Positions 1 through 8,945 of a DNA stretch of 64,000 nt are shown here, piece after piece; position 1 is the stretch's first letter, and each line of letters begins with the position of its first letter. This DNA comes from Actinomadura sp. WMMA1423 (GTDB taxonomy: Bacteria; Actinomycetota; Actinomycetes; Streptosporangiales; Streptosporangiaceae). The stretch lies in assembly GCF_006547145.1 (NCBI RefSeq), contig NZ_CP041244.1, positions 6,386,001 through 6,450,000 of the forward strand. The letters run 5' to 3'. The notes under the pieces were generated by a model. That model did no database searches and was not told the origin of the DNA. It worked only from the letters and a program-made list of their open reading frames with translations. A program made the position numbers and the translations under genes.

Positions 1-5
1 CCACC

Positions 6-1043
6 GTGGCCGAGAAGAAGACGTCCGCAGCCAGGGAGCGGGCCGGTGCGAGCCGGCTCTCCGCGGTGAGGGCGCCCGGCAGGCGCACAGCGATCATCGT
101 CGCGGTGCTGCTGGTCGTCGTGGGATGGCCGGTGCTGAGCGCGCTGCTCGGCGGTTACGAGCGGACCAGCGGCGGCGAGATCGCCGTCGTCCGCAACGGC
201 GGGTTCTTCGACAACAACAGGATCCGGCAGGTCATCGACCCAGGCTCCGGCCGCGTCTGGATCGGGCTCTACTCGCAGGTCCACAAGTACCCGGCCCAGC
301 AGCGCTTCTACACGATCACCTCGGACGCGAGGAAGGGCGAGGAGTCCGGCGTGGACGTCGTGACCGTGCCCAGCTCGGACGGCGTCAACATGGGCATCGA
401 GGGGACGCTCTACTTCACCCTCAACCAGGACCACAAGGCCCTCAGGCGGTTCGACGACAAGTACGGCACCCGCAAGTTCCGCAGCGCGGACGGCGGCACC
501 TACAACGTCTACGACGGCGACAAGGGCTGGTCGGCGTTCCTCGACCAGATCGTCCGGCCGGTGATCGACAACGACCTGCGCAGCCAGATCAACAGCTTCC
601 GGTGCGCCGAGCTCGTCTCCTCCTGCGCCCTCGTGCAGAACTCCTCCGCGCCGAAGAACGTCCAGACCGCCGGGCAGCAGGCGCAGAGCAACAACGGCAA
701 CATCGCCAAGGTGCAGAACGCCATCAACACGAGCCTGGCCACCGACCTGGAGCAGACGCTCGGCGGCGAGTTCGTCACCAACATCCACTTCAACCTGGTG
801 CGGGTCACCCTGCCGTCGAAGGTGCAGGACGCGGTGGACCGCGCGCAGGCCGCGTTCGCGCAGATCAGCGAGGCGCAGGCGAAGGTCGCCTCGGCCAAGG
901 CGGAGGCCGCGGCCAACAAGGCCCGCCAGGACGGCTACAACAAATGCCCCACCTGCGCGAGGATCGAGGAGCTGAAGGCCCTCCCGCAGGGCATCACGGT
1001 CTACGCGCCCGGCAACCCGAACGGCTCCCTCCTGCGGGACTGA
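6..1043 (+). CDS. SPFH/band-7 domain membrane protein
   Basis: The 345-residue product has one N-terminal membrane segment (about residues 28-48) and then a soluble SPFH/band-7-like region. An alanine- and glutamine-rich stretch that could form a coiled coil follows at about residues 275-305. The C-terminal tail carries a CPTC motif. Proteins of this family oligomerise on membranes and scaffold proteases or transport complexes, and the topology fits a single-pass anchor with the domain on one face of the membrane. The GTG start lies five bases from the window edge, so the true start and any ribosome-binding site cannot be judged. The family call rests on overall architecture. The substrate or partner is unknown. 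Confidence 0.7.
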   Translation: MAEKKTSAARERAGASRLSAVRAPGRRTAIIVAVLLVVVGWPVLSALLGGYERTSGGEIAVVRNGGFFDNNRIRQVIDPGSGRVWIGLYSQVHKYPAQQRFYTITSDARKGEESGVDVVTVPSSDGVNMGIEGTLYFTLNQDHKALRRFDDKYGTRKFRSADGGTYNVYDGDKGWSAFLDQIVRPVIDNDLRSQINSFRCAELVSSCALVQNSSAPKNVQTAGQQAQSNNGNIAKVQNAINTSLATDLEQTLGGEFVTNIHFNLVRVTLPSKVQDAVDRAQAAFAQISEAQAKVASAKAEAAANKARQDGYNKCPTCARIEELKALPQGITVYAPGNPNGSLLRD

Positions 1044-1050
1044 CGGGCAC

Positions 1051-1084
1051 CGGGACGGGGCGCGGGGCGCCGGGACGGGGCGCG
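1051..1084. repeat. Short tandem GC-rich direct repeat
   Basis: The 14-base string CGGGACGGGGCGCG occurs at 1051-1064 and again at 1071-1084, just after the stop codon of the SPFH gene. It may be simple GC-rich expansion. No function is evident. Confidence 0.4.
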
Positions 1085-1165
1085 CGGGCGGCGAGGGCGG
1101 ACGGACGAGGATGAACCCGCCATGGAGGCGGGAGGCGGCGCGGTGGGCGCGGAGCGGAGGCGGTC

Positions 1166-1495
1166 GTGCGGTTCCTGATCGTTCTGGCGGAGCTGGCGGT
1201 GGCGGTCACGGCGGTCGTCCTGCTGTTCTACGCGTTCACCGGCCGCTCGTCGCCGAGCCGGGCGCAGCTGGAGAGCGGCGCCCGGTGGGAGACGCACACC
1301 GAGTCGTCGGACGGCGTCACCACGGTCGTCGTCCGGCGCGTCTCCCGCGGCGATTCCGGCGACGTGCTCGCCGAGACCGGCCGCCAGACGGTCGCCGCCA
1401 TCCCGGACGCCGACCCGCAATGGGAGGACCGTTACCACGAGGCCATGGCCCAGGCCCGCTCCCGCGTCGCCGCATTGGAGAGCGAAACGGACTGA
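1166..1495 (+). CDS. Small single-pass membrane protein, unknown function
   Basis: This 109-residue protein starts with GTG after a purine-rich stretch (GGAGCGGAGG). Residues 3-25 form a hydrophobic segment that is either a membrane anchor or an uncleaved signal. The rest is a short hydrophilic domain with a strand-rich middle and a charged helical C terminus. I do not recognise the family. It follows the SPFH gene on the same strand about 120 bases downstream and precedes a secreted protein, so the three may be co-expressed envelope proteins. That grouping is an inference from position only. Confidence 0.6.
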   Translation: MRFLIVLAELAVAVTAVVLLFYAFTGRSSPSRAQLESGARWETHTESSDGVTTVVVRRVSRGDSGDVLAETGRQTVAAIPDADPQWEDRYHEAMAQARSRVAALESETD

Positions 1496-1570
1496 TCCGG
1501 CGTTCCGTCCGGGGACCTTCCGTGTAATCTCGGCTCCGACCCACCAGCCCCTGATCATCGGGAGAGGCCG

Positions 1571-2113
1571 ATGGTTCGCCCGTGGCCCCGGGCCGGACTG
1601 GCGGTCGTCCTGGCCGCGTGCCTGCTGGCGCCCTCGTCCGGCGTGCGCGGTGAGACGCCCGTCGTCGAGGACTACGTCACCCGCCAGCTGACCGTCGCGG
1701 CCAGCACCTACCTGGAGCGCCGCTCCGAGGCCCTCGTGCGCGGGGCCGACCGGGACCGCCGCACCGCGCCCACGGAGGTCCTCGGCGTGCGGATCTCCCC
1801 GTCGCTGGTGCGGACGCAGGAGAAGGCCGTCCAGGAGCTGGAGACCCGCAACCGCGCCCCCGTCGAGGGCGGCCCCGCCTACACCGGCGCCCGCACCCGC
1901 CTGGACGGGGGCCGCGCCGTCCGCACCGGGGACCGCATCACGCTGGAGGCGGTCGAGCACACCGAGATGCGCTACGGCAGCGGGAAGGTCACCCAGTCGG
2001 TGCGGCGCCGGTTCGAGTTCCGCGCGACCGGGGAGCAGATCACGATGGTCGGCGAGCGCGTCCTCGACCCGGGGGCGCACCCGGTGAACGACCCCCTCGA
2101 CGAGGGCCGCTGA
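1571..2113 (+). CDS. Secreted protein of unknown function
   Basis: The 180-residue protein begins with a typical signal peptide: a charged start, a hydrophobic core at about residues 8-20 and small residues before a likely cleavage near residue 27. The mature part is hydrophilic, rich in Arg, Glu and Thr, and has no cysteine. The ATG follows GGGAGAGG at a good distance. I see no catalytic motif. It could be an exported binding or chaperone-like protein. A perfect hairpin just after the stop suggests that the transcript ends here. Confidence 0.65.
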   Translation: MVRPWPRAGLAVVLAACLLAPSSGVRGETPVVEDYVTRQLTVAASTYLERRSEALVRGADRDRRTAPTEVLGVRISPSLVRTQEKAVQELETRNRAPVEGGPAYTGARTRLDGGRAVRTGDRITLEAVEHTEMRYGSGKVTQSVRRRFEFRATGEQITMVGERVLDPGAHPVNDPLDEGR

Positions 2114-2134
2114 CACGCTGGTCTTCCCTTTCCG

Positions 2135-2158
2135 CCGGGACCCGGCATTCGGTCCCGG
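2135..2158 (+). terminator. Hairpin after secreted-protein gene
   Basis: CCGGGACC (2135-2142) and GGTCCCGG (2151-2158) form a perfect 8-bp stem with an 8-base loop, 21 bases after the stop codon. There is no T tract. Hairpin-only terminators are common in high-GC actinomycetes. Confidence 0.55.
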
Positions 2159-2389
2159 AAACCGCTCTGAAACTCTCTTGACGCGCAGTAATTATGCTCG
2201 TCACAAGCCATGCCGCCCTGGCTTGTGTGGCCACATCCGGACAGGCCACGATGGCGGGAATATGGCCGTTTCGACGGGGGATCCCAGGGGTGACGCTGGC
2301 TGGATGTGATCGGTGGGGCGTAGGCTGGCGCCATTCCTGCGGCAGAGCGTGGAAACGTTCCAACCATCAGCGAGGAAAGGGCCGGGGCG

Positions 2390-2659
2390 ATGGGTGACAA
2401 GCGCGGCGCCAACCTGGGCGAGCTAGAGGAACTGTCCCGCATCTTCAGCAAGCACTCCCGCAACCTCGACGCCCTCATCAAGGACCTCAACGGCCGCACC
2501 GTGAGCAGCAGCGCCGCCTGGTGGGGCCCCGGCGCCGACCGCTTCCGCGCCGCCTGGGCCGAGGCCAAGACCGCCTTCGACAAGATGGCCGTCGCCCTCG
2601 AACAGGGCAGCCAGGACATCCGCAGGTCCCAGCAGAACATCGAGGCCGCCACGCGCTGA
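2390..2659 (+). CDS. WXG100-family protein (EsxA-like)
   Basis: The 89-residue protein has the WXG100 size and helical hairpin pattern. Its central turn is W-W-G-P-G at about residues 44-48, followed by an amphipathic helix. Such proteins are type VII secretion substrates or dimer partners and are normally recognised by the EccC ATPase. An EccC-like gene lies immediately downstream on the opposite strand and ends at 2823, which supports the call. The Y-x-x-x-D/E secretion motif expected near the C terminus is not obvious; the tail ends in R-S-Q-Q-N-I-E-A-A-T-R. This chain may therefore be a regulatory or partner subunit. The 276-base upstream gap contains AT-richer DNA near 2175-2200 but no promoter I would defend. 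Confidence 0.85.
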   Translation: MGDKRGANLGELEELSRIFSKHSRNLDALIKDLNGRTVSSSAAWWGPGADRFRAAWAEAKTAFDKMAVALEQGSQDIRRSQQNIEAATR

Positions 2660-2675
2660 CAGCCTCCCGCGAGCC

Positions 2676-2720
2676 GCGGGTCCCGGCCCATCCCCCCGAG
2701 GCCGGGACCCGCCTCTTTTT
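2676..2720 (+). terminator. Strong rho-independent terminator between WXG100 and eccC
   Basis: A perfect 13-bp inverted repeat (2676-2688 with 2700-2712) has an 11-base loop and is followed by CTCTTTTT on the plus strand. It lies 16 bases after the WXG100 stop codon. It is the only hairpin in the window with a clear T tract. Confidence 0.9.
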
Positions 2721-2822
2721 CCACCCACCCGACTCCGGCCCGACGTCCTTGCGCCGGGCGGGCCATCGTGCGGCGGCTCTCGCCCGGCGGCTCTCGCCCG
2801 GTGGCCTCCGGCCCGGCCGTGG

Positions 2823-5800
2823 TCAGTCGGTCCTGCCCGCGGGGGCGTCGGTGCTCACCGGGGGCGGCAGCGCCACCTGGATCCGGGTGGTGACGCCCGC
2901 GGCGACGAACAGGCCGCGGCCCGTGGGCCCGCCCAGCGGCGCGTTGCGGGGCAGCCGCAGGCCGAACAGGTCGCCGTCGTCCGGCGAGTCCACCGACAAC
3001 AGCACCCCGGAGCGGGAGCGGCGGGTGTCGGACAGGAAGCCCCGGTAGCCGCGCCCCAGGTCGTCGGTGGTGCCGCCGATGACGACCGCGTGCTCCCCGT
3101 CGCGGGCCGTGCGCAGGACGCCGCTCAGGGCGTCGTCCAGCTCCGTCTCGTCCAGGAGTTCGGCGTCGTCCACGACCACGGCGTAGCGGTGCTCGTCGCC
3201 GATCGCCCGTTCGAGGTCGTCGGCGCCCGAGTCGGAGGTGAGCACGCCGAGCACGCCCGGCCGGCCCGACAGCAGCCGGAGCGGGGACCGCCGCGGCGTC
3301 ACCAGGACGACCGGGACGAGCCCGCCGCCGACCGCCGGATCGAGCAGCGAGTGGACGATCGTCCGCAGCGTCGTCGAGCGCCCCGAGCGGGGCGGCCCGG
3401 CGACCGCGAACCCCGGTCCCTCGCCCAGCAGGTCGATCCCGACCGGCGCGAGCGTGTCGCCGCCGACGCCGACCAGCGCCCACAGCGCCGACGGGGCGAG
3501 GAACTCCGGGTCGAGCGACATCGCCTCCCGGTAGGTGACGCGGACGGGCAGCTCGTCCACGTGCAGGGGGCCCCGGCGGCGCGGCAGCCTGCCGTAGCGG
3601 GACACGCAGGTGCGGGCGATCTCCTGGAGGGCGGCGACCTGGGCCGCGCCGGACGCGTCGTCCCCGAGGACCGCGATCTGCGACTCGCGGGGCGGCGCGC
3701 CGGGCCCGGCCGGTTCGAGGGCGCGGCCGGGCGGCATCTCGGCCGGGATCTGCTTGTCGCGCAGGCCGCCGTAGCCGTAGTCGTTCGGGTCGGCCATGCG
3801 CAGGATGAGGCGGCGGTCGAAGACGGTGGAGACCTGGCCGCCGAGCCCGGAGCGGTCGCCGGTGAACACCGCGCGCAGGCCGGCCGCGGCGCCCTCGCGC
3901 AGCAGCCGGACGACCTGGTCCACGAGGCGCCCGTAGTCGTAGTGCTCGAACGCGCCGAGGAAGCCCTCCCAGCGGTCGAGCAGCAGGACCATCCACGGGA
4001 GGCGGTCGGTGGCGGCGACGGCGGCGCGCTGCTCGGCCACGGAGGAGAACCCCGCCTCGGCGAGCACCTGCTGGCGGCGGGCGACCTCGGCCGTGAGCGC
4101 GGTGAGCAGCCGCTCGCAGCGGTCGAGCTGGTCGCGGGTCACGACGGCGCCGCAGTGCGGCAGCGAGACCAGCGGGAGCAGCGCGTTCGCGCCGCAGTCG
4201 ACCGCGTACAGGTGGGCGTCGTAGGGGGAGCAGGCGCCCGCGAGGGACCCGGCGATCGTGCGCAGCGCCGTGGACCGGCCCGACTGCGCGGACCCGGCGA
4301 TGTAGAGGTGGCCGCCGGAGGTCAGGTCGAGCGTCAGCTCCTCGCGGGACTGGACGGCGGGCAGGTCCGTGACGCCGAACGGGATCGGCGGGACGTCCAC
4401 GACCGAGCCGCCCGCGGCGGTGCGCGACGCCAGCGCGACCCGTTCGGGCAGCGGGCTCAGCCACGGCGACGGCTGCCGCGCGATCCCGTCGCGGCGCGCG
4501 GCCTCGTCGACCGCCTGGACGAGGACGGCGAGGTCGGTGGCGGGCACCGAGTCGTCGCCCGCCTCGCGCGGCCCGGGCAGCGGATGGCCGAGGCCCTGCC
4601 AGGGGAGCGGGTGGACGGTCGGACCGGCGGAGCCGGCCCCGGCCCCGGGGCGGCGGCCCCCGATCCGCGCCGACTGCACGGCCTGCGGCGAGGACACCCC
4701 GGAGCGGACGTAGCAGCGTCCGGGGGTGGACTTGGAGATCTGCGCGGCGTCGGGGGAGTCGAGCACGTCGGCGGACTCGTCCGGGTCCGTGACGCGCAGC
4801 GCGACGCGCAGGTTGGTGTTGGCGCGGATGTCGGCGGTCACGACCCCGGCGGGGCGCTGCGTGGCGAGGATCAGATGGACGCCGAGGGACCGGCCCCGGC
4901 GCCCGATGTCGACCAGGCCCGCCACGAAGTCGGGCAGTTCGGTGACCATGGCGGCGAACTCGTCGATCACGAGGACGAGCCGCGGCATGGCCGCCCGCCC
5001 CGGATCGGACGGGCGCAGGTCGTCGTAGTCGTCGATGTCCTTGGCGCCCGCGCCGAGGAGGATCTCCTCGCGGCGGCGCAGCTCGGCGGCGAGCGACTCC
5101 AGGGCGCGCTCGGTGGCGTGCCCGTCCAGGTCGGTGACCATGCCGACGGTGTGGGGGAGGTTCGCGCAGTCCTTGAACGCCGCGCCGCCCTTGTAGTCGA
5201 TGAGGACGAACGTCATCTCGTCCGGGCGGTTGGCCACGGCGAGCGAGGCGATGAGGGTCTGGAGCAGCTCCGACTTGCCCGCGCCGGTGGTCCCGGCGAT
5301 GAGACCGTGGGGCCCGTCCACGCGCAGGTCGATCTCGTAGCGGCCGCCCGAGGCGAGGCCGATCGGGACGCGGGTCGTGCGCCCGCCCGTCCTGCTCCAC
5401 GACTGGAGGACGTGCTCGGCGGTGGGCTCCGGCATGTCGAGGACGTCCAGGAGCCGCACGTCGGAGGGGAGCGCGTCCTCGGCGTCCTCGCGGGACACGT
5501 CCCGGACGGGGGCCAGGGCGCGGGCCACCCGGTCGGTCCAGGTCGGGGAGACCTGGTCGGCGAGGACGGGGCCGACGGCGTCAAGGCCCTGCCCCCGGAG
5601 CAGGAGCGTCGAGTGCCGGTGCGTGTCCCAGGCGGCGACGACGCTGCACTCCTCGGGGAGCATCCGCTCTTCGTCGTCCACGCAGATGGCGTAGAGCCCG
5701 TACTCGGCGCCGCGCGACAGCAGCATCGGCATCCCCGGTATGCGGCGCAGCGCGCGGGCGCCGTCCAGGACGATCAGGATGTTGTACGGGACGGCGTCGG

Positions 5801-7403
5801 CCGGCCGCGCGCCCTGCCCGAAGAACGACGACTCGGCCTGCGCCGCCCGCCGCCGCTCGGTCACCCGGATCGCCAGCTCGGTGACGCGGTGCGCCGCCGA
5901 CTCGGGGTCGGTGCCGACGAGGGCCACGCAGTCCTCGCCCTCGCGCGGCGCGCAGTGCGGCAGCCAGCGCACCCAGTTCCACTCCTCGCCCGCGTGCGGG
6001 TCCGCCGACAGCACGACGACGGCGAGGTCGCGGGGGCTGTGCAGGGCCGCGGCCTGCGCGACCATCCAGCGGGCCAGGGCACGGGACGCGTGCCGGGGAC
6101 CGGTCAGCCCGACGACGCCCAGCTCGGTGAGGGGCAGTGCCACTGGGACCTGCCGGGCCGTCGGGATCCGGATGGCGTCCCCCGCCTGGGAGGACGCGCC
6201 GTCGCGCCCGGCGGGCTCGGCTCCGGTGCTTCCGGCGGGCCCCGCACCGGCGGGCGCCGTGCTCCCCGTGGGCGCGGCGTCGCCGGTCAGCTCGACCCGG
6301 GCGGGCAGGTCGGCGAGGCCGAGCCGCAGGTGCAGGACGTCGGGGTCGTCGCGGCGGCGCTCCCACAGCCGGCGCCGCGGCCCCGTCGCGGTCAGCAGCA
6401 CCTCGGCCGGGTCGGGGTGCAGCGTGCGGCGCTCGGCCTCGTCCTCGCGCCGCAGCCGCTCCAGCTCGCCGTCGAACTCGCCCGCCTTCTGGTGGTACTC
6501 CTTCAGCGACCGCTTGTAGGACTTGCGGCCGTGCATCCGGTCGCCGACCCACTCGCCGAGCGTCATCACGGGCCAGGCCAGCGCGAACAGCGCCCACCAC
6601 CACTGGCCGAGCCCGAACGCCATGGCGAGCCCGAACGCCGAGAACAGCAGCGCGCCGAACAGCCGGAGCCGCTCGCGCGGGTTGCGCTCGGGCCGCTTCG
6701 GGACCTCCAGCGTCCGCGTCCGCGGCGGCCGGTTCAGCCGCGGGGGCCGGTTGAACGCGAGGCCGCCCTCCGGCAGCGGCTCCAGGTGGGTGTCGGGGGC
6801 GGCGCACGGCGCGAGCGTGAGCACGCTGGCCCCCACCGTCAGCGGCGCGCCCATCGGCCACGCCGTCTTCGCGCCGAGGGGCGTTCCGTCCAGGAGGACG
6901 GACCCCTGCATCGTCAGGGCGGACGCCTCGACCTGGACGGCCGCGCGCCCGACCGTGAGCCGCAGGGACCTGGCCGGGACGGACGGGTCGTCCAGCACCA
7001 CGTCGACGTCGTTCCCGGACCCGATCGTGCTGACGCCGAGACCCAGCCGGTGCACGGAGCCGGCCGCCGGGCCGCCGGCGACCCGCACCTCGACCAGCCC
7101 GGTCGGCTCGGTGAGCACGGTCGCGGCGGCGCCGCGCCGCTCGACCGCGACGACGGCGCCGTCCCGCAGCTCCTTCACCGCGAGGGCCTGCGGGTCCAGC
7201 ATGCGGCCGTCCATCCAGAGGGCCCTGCGCGTGCCCCTGGACCGCAGCGCGTCCTTGGAGAAGCGCGGCCCGGGGACGGCGGGGCGGCCCTCCAGGGTGG
7301 CGGCGAGGGTCTGGGCGACCCCGTCCACCGTGGCCTCGGAGTCGACGTTCAGCACGACGTCGCGCGGGCCTCCGCCGGTCAGCGCCGTGAACGAGATCCG
7401 CAT
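2823..7403 (-). CDS. eccC: EccC-like type VII secretion FtsK/SpoIIIE ATPase
   Basis: At 1526 residues this is a full-length single-chain EccC-type protein. In order it has an N-terminal region, an FHA-like segment near residues 118-190, two close membrane spans near 247-282 and three tandem P-loop ATPase modules. The first module has an intact Walker A (GTTGAGKS, Lys near 710) and Walker B (VLVIDEF, near 813). The second (GSAQSGRS, near 1038) and third (GPPRSGRS, near 1336) have Arg instead of the Walker Lys. This agrees with the known family pattern in which the first ATPase drives transport and the later ones bind substrate or nucleotide. The ATG at 7403 is chosen over an upstream in-frame codon because GGAGG sits just before it. 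No EccB, EccD, EccE or mycosin gene is nearby. Confidence 0.92.
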   Translation of the reverse strand: MRISFTALTGGGPRDVVLNVDSEATVDGVAQTLAATLEGRPAVPGPRFSKDALRSRGTRRALWMDGRMLDPQALAVKELRDGAVVAVERRGAAATVLTEPTGLVEVRVAGGPAAGSVHRLGLGVSTIGSGNDVDVVLDDPSVPARSLRLTVGRAAVQVEASALTMQGSVLLDGTPLGAKTAWPMGAPLTVGASVLTLAPCAAPDTHLEPLPEGGLAFNRPPRLNRPPRTRTLEVPKRPERNPRERLRLFGALLFSAFGLAMAFGLGQWWWALFALAWPVMTLGEWVGDRMHGRKSYKRSLKEYHQKAGEFDGELERLRREDEAERRTLHPDPAEVLLTATGPRRRLWERRRDDPDVLHLRLGLADLPARVELTGDAAPTGSTAPAGAGPAGSTGAEPAGRDGASSQAGDAIRIPTARQVPVALPLTELGVVGLTGPRHASRALARWMVAQAAALHSPRDLAVVVLSADPHAGEEWNWVRWLPHCAPREGEDCVALVGTDPESAAHRVTELAIRVTERRRAAQAESSFFGQGARPADAVPYNILIVLDGARALRRIPGMPMLLSRGAEYGLYAICVDDEERMLPEECSVVAAWDTHRHSTLLLRGQGLDAVGPVLADQVSPTWTDRVARALAPVRDVSREDAEDALPSDVRLLDVLDMPEPTAEHVLQSWSRTGGRTTRVPIGLASGGRYEIDLRVDGPHGLIAGTTGAGKSELLQTLIASLAVANRPDEMTFVLIDYKGGAAFKDCANLPHTVGMVTDLDGHATERALESLAAELRRREEILLGAGAKDIDDYDDLRPSDPGRAAMPRLVLVIDEFAAMVTELPDFVAGLVDIGRRGRSLGVHLILATQRPAGVVTADIRANTNLRVALRVTDPDESADVLDSPDAAQISKSTPGRCYVRSGVSSPQAVQSARIGGRRPGAGAGSAGPTVHPLPWQGLGHPLPGPREAGDDSVPATDLAVLVQAVDEAARRDGIARQPSPWLSPLPERVALASRTAAGGSVVDVPPIPFGVTDLPAVQSREELTLDLTSGGHLYIAGSAQSGRSTALRTIAGSLAGACSPYDAHLYAVDCGANALLPLVSLPHCGAVVTRDQLDRCERLLTALTAEVARRQQVLAEAGFSSVAEQRAAVAATDRLPWMVLLLDRWEGFLGAFEHYDYGRLVDQVVRLLREGAAAGLRAVFTGDRSGLGGQVSTVFDRRLILRMADPNDYGYGGLRDKQIPAEMPPGRALEPAGPGAPPRESQIAVLGDDASGAAQVAALQEIARTCVSRYGRLPRRRGPLHVDELPVRVTYREAMSLDPEFLAPSALWALVGVGGDTLAPVGIDLLGEGPGFAVAGPPRSGRSTTLRTIVHSLLDPAVGGGLVPVVLVTPRRSPLRLLSGRPGVLGVLTSDSGADDLERAIGDEHRYAVVVDDAELLDETELDDALSGVLRTARDGEHAVVIGGTTDDLGRGYRGFLSDTRRSRSGVLLSVDSPDDGDLFGLRLPRNAPLGGPTGRGLFVAAGVTTRIQVALPPPVSTDAPAGRTD

Positions 7404-7441
7404 CCGAGCCCTCCGACGTCCTCGGGACAACCGGGCCTAGC

Positions 7442-8383
7442 TTAATTACCCGTTCGCTCCGCCATCCGGGAAGCGGCCACGACCGCCTTCAGGGCGTCGT
7501 CCAGCGGCGTCGGGGACATCCCGAAGGCCGACTCGAACGCCGAAGAGTCCAGGATGTACGGCTTGTCGAACTGGTACCGGGTCTCCCGCAGCTCCCTGGC
7601 CATCGGCGAGAACCACCCGGCCGCGTGGAACACCGGGCGGGGCACCTCGTAGACGCGCGGGGCGGGCGCCCCCGCGATCTCGCAGAGCCGCTCGCCGACC
7701 TCGACCGTGGACACCGCGGGACCGGTGGGGATGTGCCAGGGCCGCCCCCAAGCGCGCTCGTCGGTCCCGGCGATGGCGAGGGCCTGCGCGACGTCCGGCA
7801 GGTACGTCCACGCGTGCGGGACGGACGGGTCGCTGAAGTAGGGGACGCGCTTGCCCGCCAGCAGCGGCTTCACGAACCGCGCCTCGCCTATGTAGGCCTG
7901 GTCGGTGCTGCCCGGCCCGTAGTAGTCGGATCCGCGCAGCTCGGTGGCCCTGACCCGGCCCGCCTTGTGCGCGGCAAGGGCGTCCTGCCACATCTTCGCC
8001 CGCACGCGTCCCTTGGTGCCGGTGGCGGCGAGGGGCAGGTCCTCGGTCATCGGCCCGTCGACAGGGCCGTACCCGTACAGGCAGCTCAGAGTGACGAGGA
8101 CGGCCCCGGTGTCCTCGGCGGTGCCGAGGAAGGACGAGGCCATCGGCGGCCAGTCCCGCACCCAGCGGTGGTACTGCGGATTGACGCAGTTGTAGAGGGC
8201 GTCGGCGCCGTTGGCGACCCGGGTGAGGCGCTCCCGGTCGGCGACGTCCGCCGCGACCCGCTCGACCCCTTCCGGTCCCGACCCCGAACGCGTCACGACG
8301 ACGACGTCGTGCCCCCTTCCGGTAAGCAGTTCGGCGAGGTGCGTCCCGACCTGCCCGGCTCCGACGATCACGTGCCTGCCCAT
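7442..8383 (-). CDS. NAD(P)-binding epimerase/dehydratase-like protein
   Basis: The 313-residue protein starts with a dinucleotide-binding fold (GAGQVGTHLAELL, residues 8-20) and has the general layout of NAD-dependent epimerases/dehydratases. A tyrosine-containing helix-forming region lies near the middle (LYGYGPVDG). The canonical YxxxK pair is not clear, so the catalytic assignment is weak. The substrate is unknown; sugar nucleotides or small ketones are typical. The gene lies between eccC and an SRPBCC gene on the same strand. Two 11-base direct repeats sit just upstream of its start. Confidence 0.75.
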   Translation of the reverse strand: MGRHVIVGAGQVGTHLAELLTGRGHDVVVVTRSGSGPEGVERVAADVADRERLTRVANGADALYNCVNPQYHRWVRDWPPMASSFLGTAEDTGAVLVTLSCLYGYGPVDGPMTEDLPLAATGTKGRVRAKMWQDALAAHKAGRVRATELRGSDYYGPGSTDQAYIGEARFVKPLLAGKRVPYFSDPSVPHAWTYLPDVAQALAIAGTDERAWGRPWHIPTGPAVSTVEVGERLCEIAGAPAPRVYEVPRPVFHAAGWFSPMARELRETRYQFDKPYILDSSAFESAFGMSPTPLDDALKAVVAASRMAERTGN

Positions 8384-8401
8384 GGTTGTCTCCTGACGGT
8401 C

Positions 8402-8426
8402 TGTGTTCGGTGGCGTGTGTTCGGTG
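8402..8426 (-). repeat. Pair of 11-base direct repeats upstream of the epimerase
   Basis: TGTGTTCGGTG occurs at 8402-8412 and 8416-8426, 19-43 bases upstream of the epimerase start on the minus strand. The 14-base period and position would fit a regulator site or a duplication. No regulator is assigned. Confidence 0.35.
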
Positions 8427-8431
8427 ATCCG

Positions 8432-8454
8432 GGGCTCCGCCTCAGGCGGAGCCC
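8432..8454 (-). terminator. Hairpin whose loop is the stop codon of the SRPBCC gene
   Basis: GGGCTCCGCC (8432-8441) and GGCGGAGCCC (8445-8454) form a perfect 10-bp stem. The three-base loop is exactly the TGA stop codon of the upstream SRPBCC gene on the minus strand. It probably ends or attenuates transcription before the epimerase gene. Confidence 0.6.
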
Positions 8455-8915
8455 TCGACGTGGTTCTTGAGGGCTGCCAGACGGGCCTCGTGGCCCGCGC
8501 GGAGCCTGCGCTCCCCGTAGATCAGCCGGATCAGCGGGCCGCTCAGGGACTCCTGCATGGTCACGCGGGTCCGGCCGCCCTCGCCGGCCAGGACCATGCG
8601 GTCCACGGCCCGGTAGAGGGCCAGGAAGGTGCCCGTCCAGCTCAGCTCCCGGCCCGGCTCCACCACGGCGAACCGGGACCGCAGGGGCGTGCCGGCCTGG
8701 CTCCAGCGGAACTCCCGGCCCGGCTCGACGGCCTCCAGCGCGCGCAGCCGGAAGTCGGGCGACCACGCCTCCCAGCCGCGCAGGTCGGCCAGGACCTCCC
8801 AGACCCGCGCGGCCGGCGCGTCGATCAGGACGCTGGAGGCGCTGGTGACCGGCGCGGACTCGTCGATGCGTCCGCGCAGCGCGTACTCGTCGTGCAGGGT
8901 GGCGAGGCTCGGCAT
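8442..8915 (-). CDS. SRPBCC (START/Bet v1-like) family protein
   Basis: The 157-residue protein fits the SRPBCC fold. A strand with hydrophobic ligand-pocket residues leads into 'APAARVWEVLADLRGWEAW', the usual helix-turn before the W-x-x-W-S-P segment. Further strands and a long C-terminal helix follow. Members bind hydrophobic ligands or act as polyketide cyclases. No ligand can be inferred here. The ATG has AAGGAG eight bases upstream. The gene is divergent from a TetR regulator and shares an intergenic region with three operator-like repeats, so it is the likely target of that regulator. Confidence 0.8.
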   Translation of the reverse strand: MPSLATLHDEYALRGRIDESAPVTSASSVLIDAPAARVWEVLADLRGWEAWSPDFRLRALEAVEPGREFRWSQAGTPLRSRFAVVEPGRELSWTGTFLALYRAVDRMVLAGEGGRTRVTMQESLSGPLIRLIYGERRLRAGHEARLAALKNHVEGSA

Positions 8916-8945
8916 GGGAGGGCTCCTTGTTCAGTGCTCCGTTAC

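Noticed and set aside
2178..2198. TTGACG with nearby TATGCT as a promoter for the WXG100 gene
   Set aside because: The spacing is only 9 bases, far from the usual 16-19.
2194..2397. 67-codon plus-strand frame before the WXG100 gene
   Set aside because: It overlaps the WXG100 start and its ribosome site, has no family resemblance and lies in a likely promoter region.
3090..7445. 1451-codon plus-strand frame opposite eccC
   Set aside because: It is an antisense shadow of eccC: the translation is low-complexity Arg/Gly/Ala/Asp sequence with no domain, while the minus strand has clear ATPase motifs.
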